From positions 45,917 through 109,916 of the forward strand of contig JADJVN010000017.1 in NCBI GenBank assembly GCA_016710585.1: a stretch of 64,000 nt of DNA, written 5' to 3'. Positions within the stretch are counted from its first letter, which is position 1; each line of letters starts with the position of its first letter. Source of the DNA: Saprospiraceae bacterium (lineage in GTDB: Bacteria; Bacteroidota; Bacteroidia; Chitinophagales; Saprospiraceae). Shown one piece after another: positions 49,258 through 57,642 of the stretch. The notes under the pieces were generated by a model. That model was not told where the DNA came from. It did no database searches and was given only the letters and a program-made list of their open reading frames with translations. The translations under genes and the position numbers were made by a program.

Positions 49258-49952
49258 ATGAATAAATTAGTTTTAATTGCATTTACTGTATCAATTTTGC
49301 AAGTATTAAATGCTCAAGAAACAGAAATTGGAAACAAATTATTCTTAGGAGGTTCGTTGCATTTTCTAGTTCAAAAAAAAACTTATCCTCTTTCAAGCCT
49401 ATCCATAAATTCAGGATTTGGGGCAATTTATTCTAATAGCACAGAAGATACAAAAAATACGACTTTTGCTATTTCTCCAAACTTAGGCAAAGAAATCAAT
49501 CCAAAATTATTTGTTGGATTGCAGCTTGATTATAGAATAGGTAGATATAAGGCAGAGGATATATCCTTATTTGGACAACCAAATTCCATAGATTTTGAAA
49601 GAAACTCAAATCAAGTTGGAATTGAAATATTTACAAGACATATTTTAAACCCTAATAACAAATTTGGTTTCTTTCTTCAACCTTTTATGGCATATAATTT
49701 ATTAAGTGGAGAAGAAACCCAAGACTCAAAAGTCACTCGAGAAGAAATAGCAAATTATTTTGAAGTAGGTGCAGGATTAGGAATGTTGTATAACTTTAAT
49801 TCTAAGATAAGAGCAACCTTGAGGGCAGGTGGACTAAATTACATTAATGGAAAATGGAAAATAAAAGACACCGATCAAACAAAAATTTTAGCTCCTTCGG
49901 AACGAATTTAAATTTATCAACAATTTACTTCGGGATTGAATTAAAGATTTAA
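49258..49952 (+). CDS. Outer-membrane beta-barrel protein, frameshifted at its end
   Basis: A protein of about 230 residues with signal peptide (VLNAQ) and alternating amphipathic strands, e.g. LFVGLQLDYRIGRYK and FEVGAGLGMLYNFN, as in small 8-10-stranded Bacteroidota barrels. The first frame ends at 49911; one more T in the run at 49886-49889 gives FSSFGTNLNL then STIYFGIELKI and a stop at 49950-49952, a typical barrel end. It lies between restriction and bpX genes and shows no link to either. Confidence 0.7.
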
Positions 49953-50276
49953 AAGAAGAAGGCTGCGCATAGCAATGAACATGCCGATCATGTCGGCGAA
50001 AAGCCGCCATGAAACGTATACCTACTGTTGATGATTTAAAAAAATAAAAGTAAGACAATAAATAATGATGGAACTTTAACAGAACTTAAATAAATTTACG
50101 AAAAAATGACAATTTTACTTTATGTTTTACTCATTTGCAAAATGGAATTGAAGCAAAATACAAAAAAAGCATTTCATTCAATTCCGTTTAGTTTTACTAA
50201 CAAGACATTAAATTTATTACTTTTCAAAAGATGGATTTTTGTTCGTTATTAATTTTCTTAGAAAAGAATTAACCTT
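49953..50276. other. Spacer between barrel gene and bpX operon
   Basis: 324 bp without a gene. Near 49963-50030 is a G+C-richer palindromic patch (GCCGA-TCATG-TCGGC, then GGCGAAAAGCCGCC) unlike its surroundings; it might be a leftover recombination site or part of a small structured element. The remainder is A/T-rich and probably carries the promoter of the bpX operon; I cannot place the boxes. Confidence 0.35.
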
Positions 50277-50906
50277 ATGCATCATTATTTTTACAATACA
50301 ATATATCAATTACGGACAAAAGAAGAAATCATATTGTATGACAAGTTGTTTGATATTAAAGAAGATGACGAAGCTTTGGTAAAAGAATTTCTGCAAATTG
50401 AATTTGATGTTGAGTCCGAAAATCATCCTTTTTCTACACCAAAATACAATGCAGAATCAGCTTTATGGGCAGCAAAAATAGTTTATACTGCTTGCCAAAT
50501 TTTATTGTACCGAGAGCATAAAGAAGCAGAGTTGACTGATTTATTGCCTGCATTTACACAACCAATTACTACAGAAGCTATACTTTCAGCAGATTTATGT
50601 TTGCGCTTTTTACCTCAAATATTGGCAGAAGCTAAATTAATAGACCCAGAAGATTATCTGATTCCTATTCTTGAAAGTATTTTAAACCAATGGCATTATT
50701 CTGGAATTGGGATACCATTATCTCTTAAAAATTTAGACTTTGAACTGATTTTTAGCAACCCTTGTTTGGAACAATTATATATAGACAGAGTGATTGATAA
50801 AAAAGATAAAAAACGAGCTGAACTGCCTCAAATGCTTGAAAAGATTAGGGCAACGCTTGGTAATTACACCGAAAAATATTGGAATGAATTTAAGAAATCA
50901 GATTAA
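50277..50906 (+). CDS. bpX-system helical component (first gene)
   Basis: A 209-residue acidic, mostly alpha-helical protein without signal or membrane segment. ESALWAAKIVYTACQILLYRE and ILSADLCLRFLPQILAEAK are amphipathic helices. It resembles, from memory, one of the small helical bpX-type components that stand in front of MoxR in MoxR–vWA–beta-propeller ternary systems; I cannot assign its bpX number. It is followed by the MoxR gene after 4 bp. The role is unknown, perhaps an adaptor. Confidence 0.55.
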   Translation: MHHYFYNTIYQLRTKEEIILYDKLFDIKEDDEALVKEFLQIEFDVESENHPFSTPKYNAESALWAAKIVYTACQILLYREHKEAELTDLLPAFTQPITTEAILSADLCLRFLPQILAEAKLIDPEDYLIPILESILNQWHYSGIGIPLSLKNLDFELIFSNPCLEQLYIDRVIDKKDKKRAELPQMLEKIRATLGNYTEKYWNEFKKSD

Positions 50907-50910
50907 ATAA

Positions 50911-51966
50911 ATGGAAAATTTAAACAAACTCAATGCAGTTTTAGATTATGTAAAGCATGCATTTATAGGCAAAGATGAGATTATAGACTTGCTTGGTATT
51001 TCCTTGATTGCTAGAGAAAATGCATTTCTTCTTGGTCCGCCTGGCACGGCAAAAAGTGCTATAGTAAGGATGCTCTCACAATGTATCGAAGATGGAAAAA
51101 ACTTTGAATATCTATTGACACGATTTACCGAACCCAATGAAATTTTTGGACCATTTGATATTCGCAAACTCAAAGATGGAGAACTGATTACCAATACAGA
51201 AGGTATGCTACCAGAGGCTTCTTTGGTTTTTTTAGATGAGATATTTAATGCCAATAGTGCTATTTTGAATAGTTTATTGATGGCATTGAACGAAAAAATA
51301 TTTAGGCGAGGTAAAGAAACAAAGAAGTTACCTGCATTAATGTTTGTAGGAGCAAGTAATGTATTGCCCGAAGAGGAGTCATTGAATGCGCTGCTCGACC
51401 GATTTTTAATCAGAGCCAAATGCGATTATGTAGATCCAGATAAATTGCACGATGTGCTTTTGGCTGGGTGGAATTTGGAAAATAACCAGCAAAGAGAAAT
51501 ACATACTATTACATCCAATGAAATAAGAAGTCTGCAATTACAAGCGAGTAAAATAGATCTAACACCCATCCGAAAAAATTATGTGGATATCGTACATTCT
51601 TTGAGAAATACAGGCATTAAGGTTTCGGACAGAAGAGCTGTTAAATTACAAAATCTGATAGCAGCCAGTGCATTAATTTGTGGTCGAACCGAAGCAATAA
51701 AAACAGATATGTGGGTGCTGAAATATATTTGGGACACCGAAGAGCAAATAGAAATTTTGGAAGGCATTATAAATAATATTATTGACAAAGAAGTAGATGA
51801 AAGGTCACACACTCAGGCACTTTTAAACAAAGCCCCAAATCCTGAAGAAGTGATGAAAGAAGTACTCTATTTAAAAGATAAATGGCTAAATGAAACATTG
51901 TCTTTTGAAGAACAAAACGTGGTAAAGACAACTCCGATACGTACAAAACAGATGCGCTTGGATTAA
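50911..51966 (+). CDS. MoxR-family AAA+ ATPase of the bpX ternary system
   Basis: A 351-residue AAA+ ATPase. Walker A GPPGTAKS is at residues 42-49, Walker B LVFLDEIFNANS near 108, sensor 1 FVGASNVLPEEE and the arginine finger in ALLDRFLIR. TRFTEPNEIFGPFD is the MoxR/RavA-type region. MoxR ATPases remodel partner proteins that contain a vWA domain; here the partner is encoded two genes downstream. The C-terminal lid contains SDRRAVKLQNLIAA. It is intact and probably the energy source of the system. Confidence 0.93.
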   Translation: MENLNKLNAVLDYVKHAFIGKDEIIDLLGISLIARENAFLLGPPGTAKSAIVRMLSQCIEDGKNFEYLLTRFTEPNEIFGPFDIRKLKDGELITNTEGMLPEASLVFLDEIFNANSAILNSLLMALNEKIFRRGKETKKLPALMFVGASNVLPEEESLNALLDRFLIRAKCDYVDPDKLHDVLLAGWNLENNQQREIHTITSNEIRSLQLQASKIDLTPIRKNYVDIVHSLRNTGIKVSDRRAVKLQNLIAASALICGRTEAIKTDMWVLKYIWDTEEQIEILEGIINNIIDKEVDERSHTQALLNKAPNPEEVMKEVLYLKDKWLNETLSFEEQNVVKTTPIRTKQMRLD

Positions 51967-52011
51967 AAATGTGGAGCAAAAGCAATACATTCAAATAGAA
52001 ATAGAAAATTT

Positions 52012-52734
52012 ATGGCAGAAAATTTTGCAGACCATTTAGTACAAATAGAGACAGTTCACAAAGAACATTTGGGACAAATAAGGCATTGGGACAATCTTAA
52101 AATTGCCACCGAAGCCAACTATATTTGGATAAAAAATTTTAATGAATTGCAATTGGCCTCAGTCGAATTGCAGTCTATTCCATTTACAAAAACCTTTGTT
52201 TGTATAGACAATTTACTGTTTCCGAAAGGAAGTCTTTTGCCCTTCAAAAAAATGCCCAATCTTTTGTGGACACCTATTGAGAGGGCATTGAGCATTGAAT
52301 TGTCTAATTTTAATCACAATTTTTTTGGAATTCATCAGTCTGTAGAAATTAAACTTATACCCACTGAAGCAGAGCAAAAAGCCACTGTTTTATTGTTAAA
52401 TATTCATACAGCAAGTAATTACATTTCAAATGCCTCAGCAATTCGTTTAAAACCTTTGAAATGGTTATTGATAGATACTGAATCTGCTTTGATAATTGGT
52501 GAGCCAATGCTGCCTTTAGATGGCAAAGCATTTTGGCAAAAAGGTAATTTCATCTTTCCAGTTGGGCTTCATTTGGCATTTCTATTGTTAGAAAAAATCA
52601 TAGAAAAAAAACTCATTCTCTCCCACACTCAATTGATTTGGTGGATTTCTGAATGCAGTTATTGTATAATAGATAGAACAATGCTAAGGCCTTTAACTAT
52701 TTCCTCCTGGAAACAAACCCTTAAAATGGATTAA
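52012..52734 (+). CDS. bpX-type component (bpX2-like, tentative)
   Basis: A 240-residue soluble beta-rich protein. FPKGSLLPFKKMPNLLWTPIE resembles the [G]xLxPxGxLPxxLxWxPL element I associate with the bpX2-type domain that lies between MoxR and vWA genes in these systems; this is recognition by eye. The start at 52012 leaves a 45-bp spacer after MoxR, while the end overlaps almost directly with the vWA gene (1 bp between). A role as bridge between MoxR and vWA is inferred from position only. Confidence 0.55.
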   Translation: MAENFADHLVQIETVHKEHLGQIRHWDNLKIATEANYIWIKNFNELQLASVELQSIPFTKTFVCIDNLLFPKGSLLPFKKMPNLLWTPIERALSIELSNFNHNFFGIHQSVEIKLIPTEAEQKATVLLLNIHTASNYISNASAIRLKPLKWLLIDTESALIIGEPMLPLDGKAFWQKGNFIFPVGLHLAFLLLEKIIEKKLILSHTQLIWWISECSYCIIDRTMLRPLTISSWKQTLKMD

Positions 52735-52735
52735 G

Positions 52736-54436
52736 ATGAATGCAACTAATTATTTTCAATCTTATGAAAAATATTTTTGGCTTTGGGAAGATGAAGCCGA
52801 AGTATTGGCTATCAAAGGTGGAAGTAGGATAGTTTATAAAGAAGAACTAATACCTATTTTGGAATCCATTGACGAGAAGGGCTTGCCTTCATTTGGAAGT
52901 ATTTTATTGACGATGATAGCAATCAATAAAACGGAAGTTAATTCTTTAGATTTTGTGTATAGTATATTATCATCATTAAAATTTAAAGAGCAGTATATAG
53001 ATTCGTATTTAAAAGAAAGTCTTGATTTTCTTATCATTTTGCAATCCTTGCCCGATGAATATAAAACAGGAAAGAGAAAACAAATATTATTTACAACCAT
53101 TTTTGAAAATGCACATAATAAAATCAAATCTTCTACATCAATAGGTATTGTAAATGTTTTACGAGAAAAAAAAAGAAGGACTCGCTTTCAAAAGCTTAAC
53201 ACCTTGACTGAAAATGTATTTGCTAAAGATATCAAGATTATCCATTTACTCTCCCAAAAGTATACAAGCATCCAGTCCATAATTGAGGCAATGGGCAATT
53301 TGCCCGAAATTGAAGAAGCGTTATTACCTCAATTAGATACAAGATCTACAACCGAAAAAAACTACAAAGATTTTGTAGAAGAATTAATGGATATTTCGCA
53401 AACATTTCAAATAGGAGCTCTGATAAAACCCATTTGGGCAGGATTTAGTGTTCCTATTTTTAATGCTCATCCTAGCGAACAGCCTTTGGGCGGGGTGTCA
53501 GATTTATCCAATAAAGGTGATTTTGACAAACTTTTGATATCCGAATTTGCTAATGACGACTTGCTCTTTATGTCACGTTTGGCCAATAACGAAGCCTTGT
53601 ATTTTCGTAGAGAAATGCCACCTGTAACCGACAAATTGCAAAGAATTATACTCATAGATATTTCATTGAAAACTTGGGGTATTCCAAAGATAATAGCTTA
53701 TGCCTGTAGCTTGGCAATTTCAAAACATCCTAAATCGAAGAGCGAAAGCAAGTTGTTTTTGGTTGGAGATACCTTTTTACCCTTGGAATACGAAAAAGCG
53801 AGTCAAGTTATCGACGGTTTGCAACAGGTGGCTTTGGGGTTGAATGCCCAAAAAGGGACTGCCGCCTTTTTGGAAACATATAAACAAAAAGGACAAATAG
53901 AAATATTTTATATTACTACACCCGATGGGCTTAAATACCCTGAAATAGCCAGGTTATTGGCAGAAAATCATTCGGTTTTCCGATATATTATTACTACTAA
54001 TGTTGAAGGCAATATACATTTTTATAAAAATAAAAACAATGCCTTTAAGCATTTGCAAACCATTAAATTGCCTTTAGGAAAACTTTGGCAAAAGCCATTG
54101 AAACCTTTTGAGCAAAAACACATTCCCTATGCCCATGATTCAAAAGAAGTTTACCCATTGTTGCTCCCTTTACCAAATAAAAGAAGTAGATTAATTCCTA
54201 TTGGAAACGAAGTGTATTTTGTCTCTAATAAATGCCTTTTTAGAATAGTGAATTTCGGGAATCAAACAAACAAAAAGGGTTGCGAATTGGTTTTGAAAAA
54301 TGTACCCGCAAATAGCAATTATGAACTTGGGAAAACAGCTAAAGGTAGACTACTTTTTCTTTCCTTCAATCCGCAAAACAGAGAGGTTATTATTACAGAT
54401 TTGGAAACATTGCAATACGCCAAAGTCTTTTTTTAA
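52736..54436 (+). CDS. vWA-domain protein with partial beta-propeller (bpX ternary system)
   Basis: A 566-residue protein. The N-terminal 280 residues are helical; IKPIWAGFSVPIF precedes a von Willebrand A domain beginning at about residue 303 with RIILIDISLKTWGIPKIIA. In this place a MIDAS motif DxSxS is expected; here it reads DISLKT, so the second Ser is replaced and metal binding may be weak. After LFLVGDTFLPLE and IEIFYITTPDG, two propeller-like blades follow (SRLIPIGNEVYFVSN and KGRLLFLSFNPQNREVIITD), and the frame stops. Full propellers in the family are longer; the next gene seems to carry the final blades. Confidence 0.8.
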   Translation: MNATNYFQSYEKYFWLWEDEAEVLAIKGGSRIVYKEELIPILESIDEKGLPSFGSILLTMIAINKTEVNSLDFVYSILSSLKFKEQYIDSYLKESLDFLIILQSLPDEYKTGKRKQILFTTIFENAHNKIKSSTSIGIVNVLREKKRRTRFQKLNTLTENVFAKDIKIIHLLSQKYTSIQSIIEAMGNLPEIEEALLPQLDTRSTTEKNYKDFVEELMDISQTFQIGALIKPIWAGFSVPIFNAHPSEQPLGGVSDLSNKGDFDKLLISEFANDDLLFMSRLANNEALYFRREMPPVTDKLQRIILIDISLKTWGIPKIIAYACSLAISKHPKSKSESKLFLVGDTFLPLEYEKASQVIDGLQQVALGLNAQKGTAAFLETYKQKGQIEIFYITTPDGLKYPEIARLLAENHSVFRYIITTNVEGNIHFYKNKNNAFKHLQTIKLPLGKLWQKPLKPFEQKHIPYAHDSKEVYPLLLPLPNKRSRLIPIGNEVYFVSNKCLFRIVNFGNQTNKKGCELVLKNVPANSNYELGKTAKGRLLFLSFNPQNREVIITDLETLQYAKVFF

Positions 54437-54439
54437 TAA

Positions 54440-55270
54440 ATGGAAATCTACACGAACAAAAGAGTTTATATTTTACGAGAACAGTTTACTTTCTTAATTA
54501 GAAATCCTGATGTATATACCTTTAATCCAAAATTTGAGACGAAAATTATTGAAATTGAAAAAAAAGAATATAATAGTGGTGTTTTCAATGATGATTATAC
54601 TGAAAGACAAAAACAATGTATCGATTTGAATGCTGATTTTCATGGATTGGCATTTAATGTATTAAAAAACCTTAAAGAGGTTTATATAAATGAAGAGAAT
54701 TGGCTGGTGTTTAATTCCCATCAACTGCAATTTCTATATGGTATGCAACACCTTCATTTTTGCTATTACAATAGTTCGAATAAAGAGCCTAAAGTGAGGG
54801 CAAAATACGATTCTTCCAAAAGAGCCTATGTGTTTATCGAAGGTAGTGAAATATCAGTGAATGAAAACGGCTTATTTACACTAAAAAGTAGCAATGCAAA
54901 TATTCCTGCAATATATATATCTTCTGCAATAGATAATTTATTAGGGGTAGCTACAGAAACATATTTTGCAGGGCATGATTTTTTTTATAGCCTACCATAT
55001 GTCACATTTCGTTTACAATCTAACGGTCTCGAAAAAATAACTACATTTAAAATTCTAAAAACTTATTGTGGCATTGGCTTAAAGGATGCAAAAGAAATTA
55101 TAGATGCTGCTCCGATTCAATTTGCAGTGTATATGAAAAATGACGATGCCGAAAAAATGAGAGAAGAACTAAACGCTATAGGTTGTGAGATTGTTTATTA
55201 TGGAAATAAAAAGGAGCAAACAATTATTTCTTCCCAAGAATTTTATGACACCTACGTTCAAAATTTATAA
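54440..55270 (+). CDS. Propeller-end protein with ribosomal L7/L12 C-terminal-like domain
   Basis: A 276-residue protein 3 bp after the vWA gene. Residues 1-185 hold beta blades (NEENWLVFNSHQLQFLYG, RAYVFIEGSEISVNENGLFT) that look like the end of the propeller begun in the preceding gene; inserting or deleting one base at the T7 run near 54430 does not join the frames, so they are separate genes or a deletion lies between them. Residues about 193-252 match the ribosomal protein L7/L12 C-terminal fold: KITTFKILKTYCGIGLKDAK followed by EIIDAAP and DDAEKMREELNAIGCEIV. This domain binds GTPase factors on ribosomes; its role here is unknown. Confidence 0.7.
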   Translation: MEIYTNKRVYILREQFTFLIRNPDVYTFNPKFETKIIEIEKKEYNSGVFNDDYTERQKQCIDLNADFHGLAFNVLKNLKEVYINEENWLVFNSHQLQFLYGMQHLHFCYYNSSNKEPKVRAKYDSSKRAYVFIEGSEISVNENGLFTLKSSNANIPAIYISSAIDNLLGVATETYFAGHDFFYSLPYVTFRLQSNGLEKITTFKILKTYCGIGLKDAKEIIDAAPIQFAVYMKNDDAEKMREELNAIGCEIVYYGNKKEQTIISSQEFYDTYVQNL

Positions 55271-55285
55271 CCAAAATATTGCAAT

Positions 55286-57022
55286 ATGAATCTAAGAATT
55301 AAGCCTTGGTCAAAAAATACATATCCTCTACAAGGCATTTTGATTAAAGGCACTGAATTGAAACATTGGCTTTGTCAGCTTCAAATTTTAGAGATAGATA
55401 TAAATGAAGTTCCCGTTTTTGCTATTCCAGATACAAGTCCAAATTCTATTTGGGGCTGTTTTGTAGCTATGAATATGAAGCAATTTATTTCAAACGATTT
55501 TAAGCAACATAACATCCAGTTTTGCCAATGCATTAATGAGACCTTGTTTATACCTGAATATTCTACTTTATATCCAAAAATAAATCCATCTGAAATAGCA
55601 ATTCATTTTGCAAAAAATCGGCATATTTTTCATCCAGAGTTTGGTCTTTTTGAACTAGAAAATCCAATTGATTGGCAAGATGTGTTAGAAATCCCTTTGC
55701 TACAAAACTATATGATTACCGAGCCCCATATTACTGCTTTTCGCCCTCAAAGCATTCATAAAATCGAAATAAAAGCATTGCCTCCAGAAGAATTATTGAA
55801 AAATATGGAGGAGAGCATGTTTCCAAAGAAGGAAACTTTTAATGATAAGCCGCTCAATTGGAAAGAAAAAATAAAATATCAACTTTTAAAAACGGTTTTT
55901 AAGACTTCTGAAACTAGAGATGGAGCAAAGCAAACTGAAAAAACAAATTGGGTTACAACTATGGCCTTAATGTTGAGCCAATTCATTCCCACTGACGGCA
56001 AGCTGTTTGAAAAGTTTGAAAATGAGTTTGAAGATTTGGAGAAACGAAACCGTTCTGAAATGGAAAAATTGATGAAATTGTTTAAAAGCAACCCAGAAGA
56101 AGCATTAAAATATGCCATTCCAATTGATAATGAAGGCACAAATAGAGGTGGAGATAAAGGCACATTTAGTATGAGTCAACGATGGAAATCGTTTAATTTG
56201 TTTGGCAATAGCGGGGTAAATAGTAGTGGAAACGTGCTTTTGCAAGATGATTCGATGGCTAAATTGCAACAACAGTATTATCAAGCAGCAACCAATTTTG
56301 TAAATGAAAAAAATTTTGAAAAAGCAGCATTTGTGTATATGAAATTGTTGAAAAATAACCAAATGGCGGCAAATACATTGGAAGAAGGAAAACTATATCC
56401 CGAAGCAGCCGCTTTGTATTTAAAATATATGAATAATAAAGAAAGAGCAGCTTCTTGTTACGAAAAAGGGAGAATGATTTCTGATGCGATTGAATTATAG
56501 AAAGAGTTGAAGATGGAGGAAAAAGTGGGCGACTTGTACCAATCTATTAATAAGCGAAAGGAAGCCTTTGTACATTATAACTATGTAGTCGAAAATTATA
56601 AAACCACCGATCAATATGTAAAAGCCTCCTTGCTATTGCGTTATAAAATGGAGGACAAATCATCTGCACAGGATATTCTAATTGCTGGTTGGCGAGAGCA
56701 AAAAGATAGTTTTAATTGTATCAATAATTATTTTGCAAATATTGAAGATGTCCAAATTTTGTCAAAAGAAATTGATAGTATTTATAGAAACGAAACCAAT
56801 GAAAGAAATAAGCCTGAGTTTCTAAAAGCCTTGAAGTATGAACGCAAAAAAGATGCTCTAATAGCAGCACAAACCAAAGAACTGGCTTACGAAATAGTAT
56901 CAGAATTGGCTAGTTCAAATCCTAGTATTTTAAACGAGTTGTCTGCTTTTATTGAAGATACTCAATTGTCTAAAGATATTACTAGGTATAAAATGAAAGT
57001 AAAACTACAAAGAAACATATAA
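55286..57022 (+). CDS. bpX6-like protein with helical repeats, interrupted by in-frame TAG
   Basis: The last gene of the bpX operon. Residues 1-165 are a compact alpha/beta domain (YPLQGILIKGTELKHWLCQL, SPNSIWGCFVAMNM) which I associate with the bpX6 type, tentatively. A charged linker and a TPR-like helical part follow (AATNFVNEKNFEKAAFVYMK, LYPEAAALYLKYMNNKERA). A TAG at 56498-56500 ends the first part after AIEL; the same frame continues KELKMEEKVGDLYQSINKRK with the same helical repeats to 57022. TAT would restore the repeat pattern, so this is a single-base nonsense change or error. A restart at the ATG at 56513 is possible. Confidence 0.65.
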
Positions 57023-57642
57023 AGAAATTTGAAAAAAATCAATAAAAAAGTATAAACTGGCATACATTATCTAAGCATTCTTGCGGACAAAGTACGCAGC
57101 ATAGTGTAGATGAATAATAAACCCGTATAAAAAATGCTTAATAGGCATTTTATGGCTGAACTGTGACAAACTTGTCAAAGTTTTGTGGTTGCTTCTATTA
57201 ATGAAGAAGGGTGTCGTATTGTCATGATTATTTTTGATACTTAGGCGTTTATTCAATTGATGTTTTTTGAAATTTATGTATTAATGCCTCATTCCTGCAA
57301 AACCAAATTTCTTTGAATTTTCAAACACTATTGCTCAACTCATTTGTAATCTCGATGAAGCTAAAGTCCATTTATTAAGATCTATGAGTAAGTCAAATGG
57401 TTGGAGCCAAAGAGAAGAACTAAAATAATATTGTAAAAATCTTTTCTAATTTTGATAGTAAAAATACCTAGCTAAGATTGACAGTAAAATTTTATTTCCT
57501 AATAAGAACTCCAAAACTGCCACTAACATTTAGCCGTATAGAAGAAAGCCCAAAGAGGAATATTTCTTTGGGCATCAACTTTGCTATGTATTAACAGTAA
57601 TTGTAGAATAAAATTAACGTTATTGAATAAAATCTAAAATTT
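57023..57642. other. Spacer at the right edge of the accessory island
   Basis: 620 bp without an intact gene. Around 57310-57426 the plus strand reads TIAQLICNLDEAKVHLLRS then MSKSNGWSQREELK, perhaps the end of a lost protein, but too short to name. The segment near 57558-57580 resembles 49192-49215. A terminator hairpin for the beta-helix gene lies at 57548-57573. Confidence 0.4.
57548..57573 (-). terminator. Hairpin terminator downstream of the beta-helix gene
   Basis: GCCCAAAGA (57548-57556) and TCTTTGGGC (57565-57573) form a perfect 9-bp stem with an 8-base loop. Read on the minus strand it is followed by TTTCTTCT, a weak T tract, 70 bp past the stop of the gene at 57643. Confidence 0.6.

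Noticed and set aside
50946..51419. A 157-codon minus-strand frame across the MoxR gene
   Set aside because: Antisense to conserved Walker motifs, rich in Ser and Leu as expected for a reverse reading of Glu/Lys-rich sequence.
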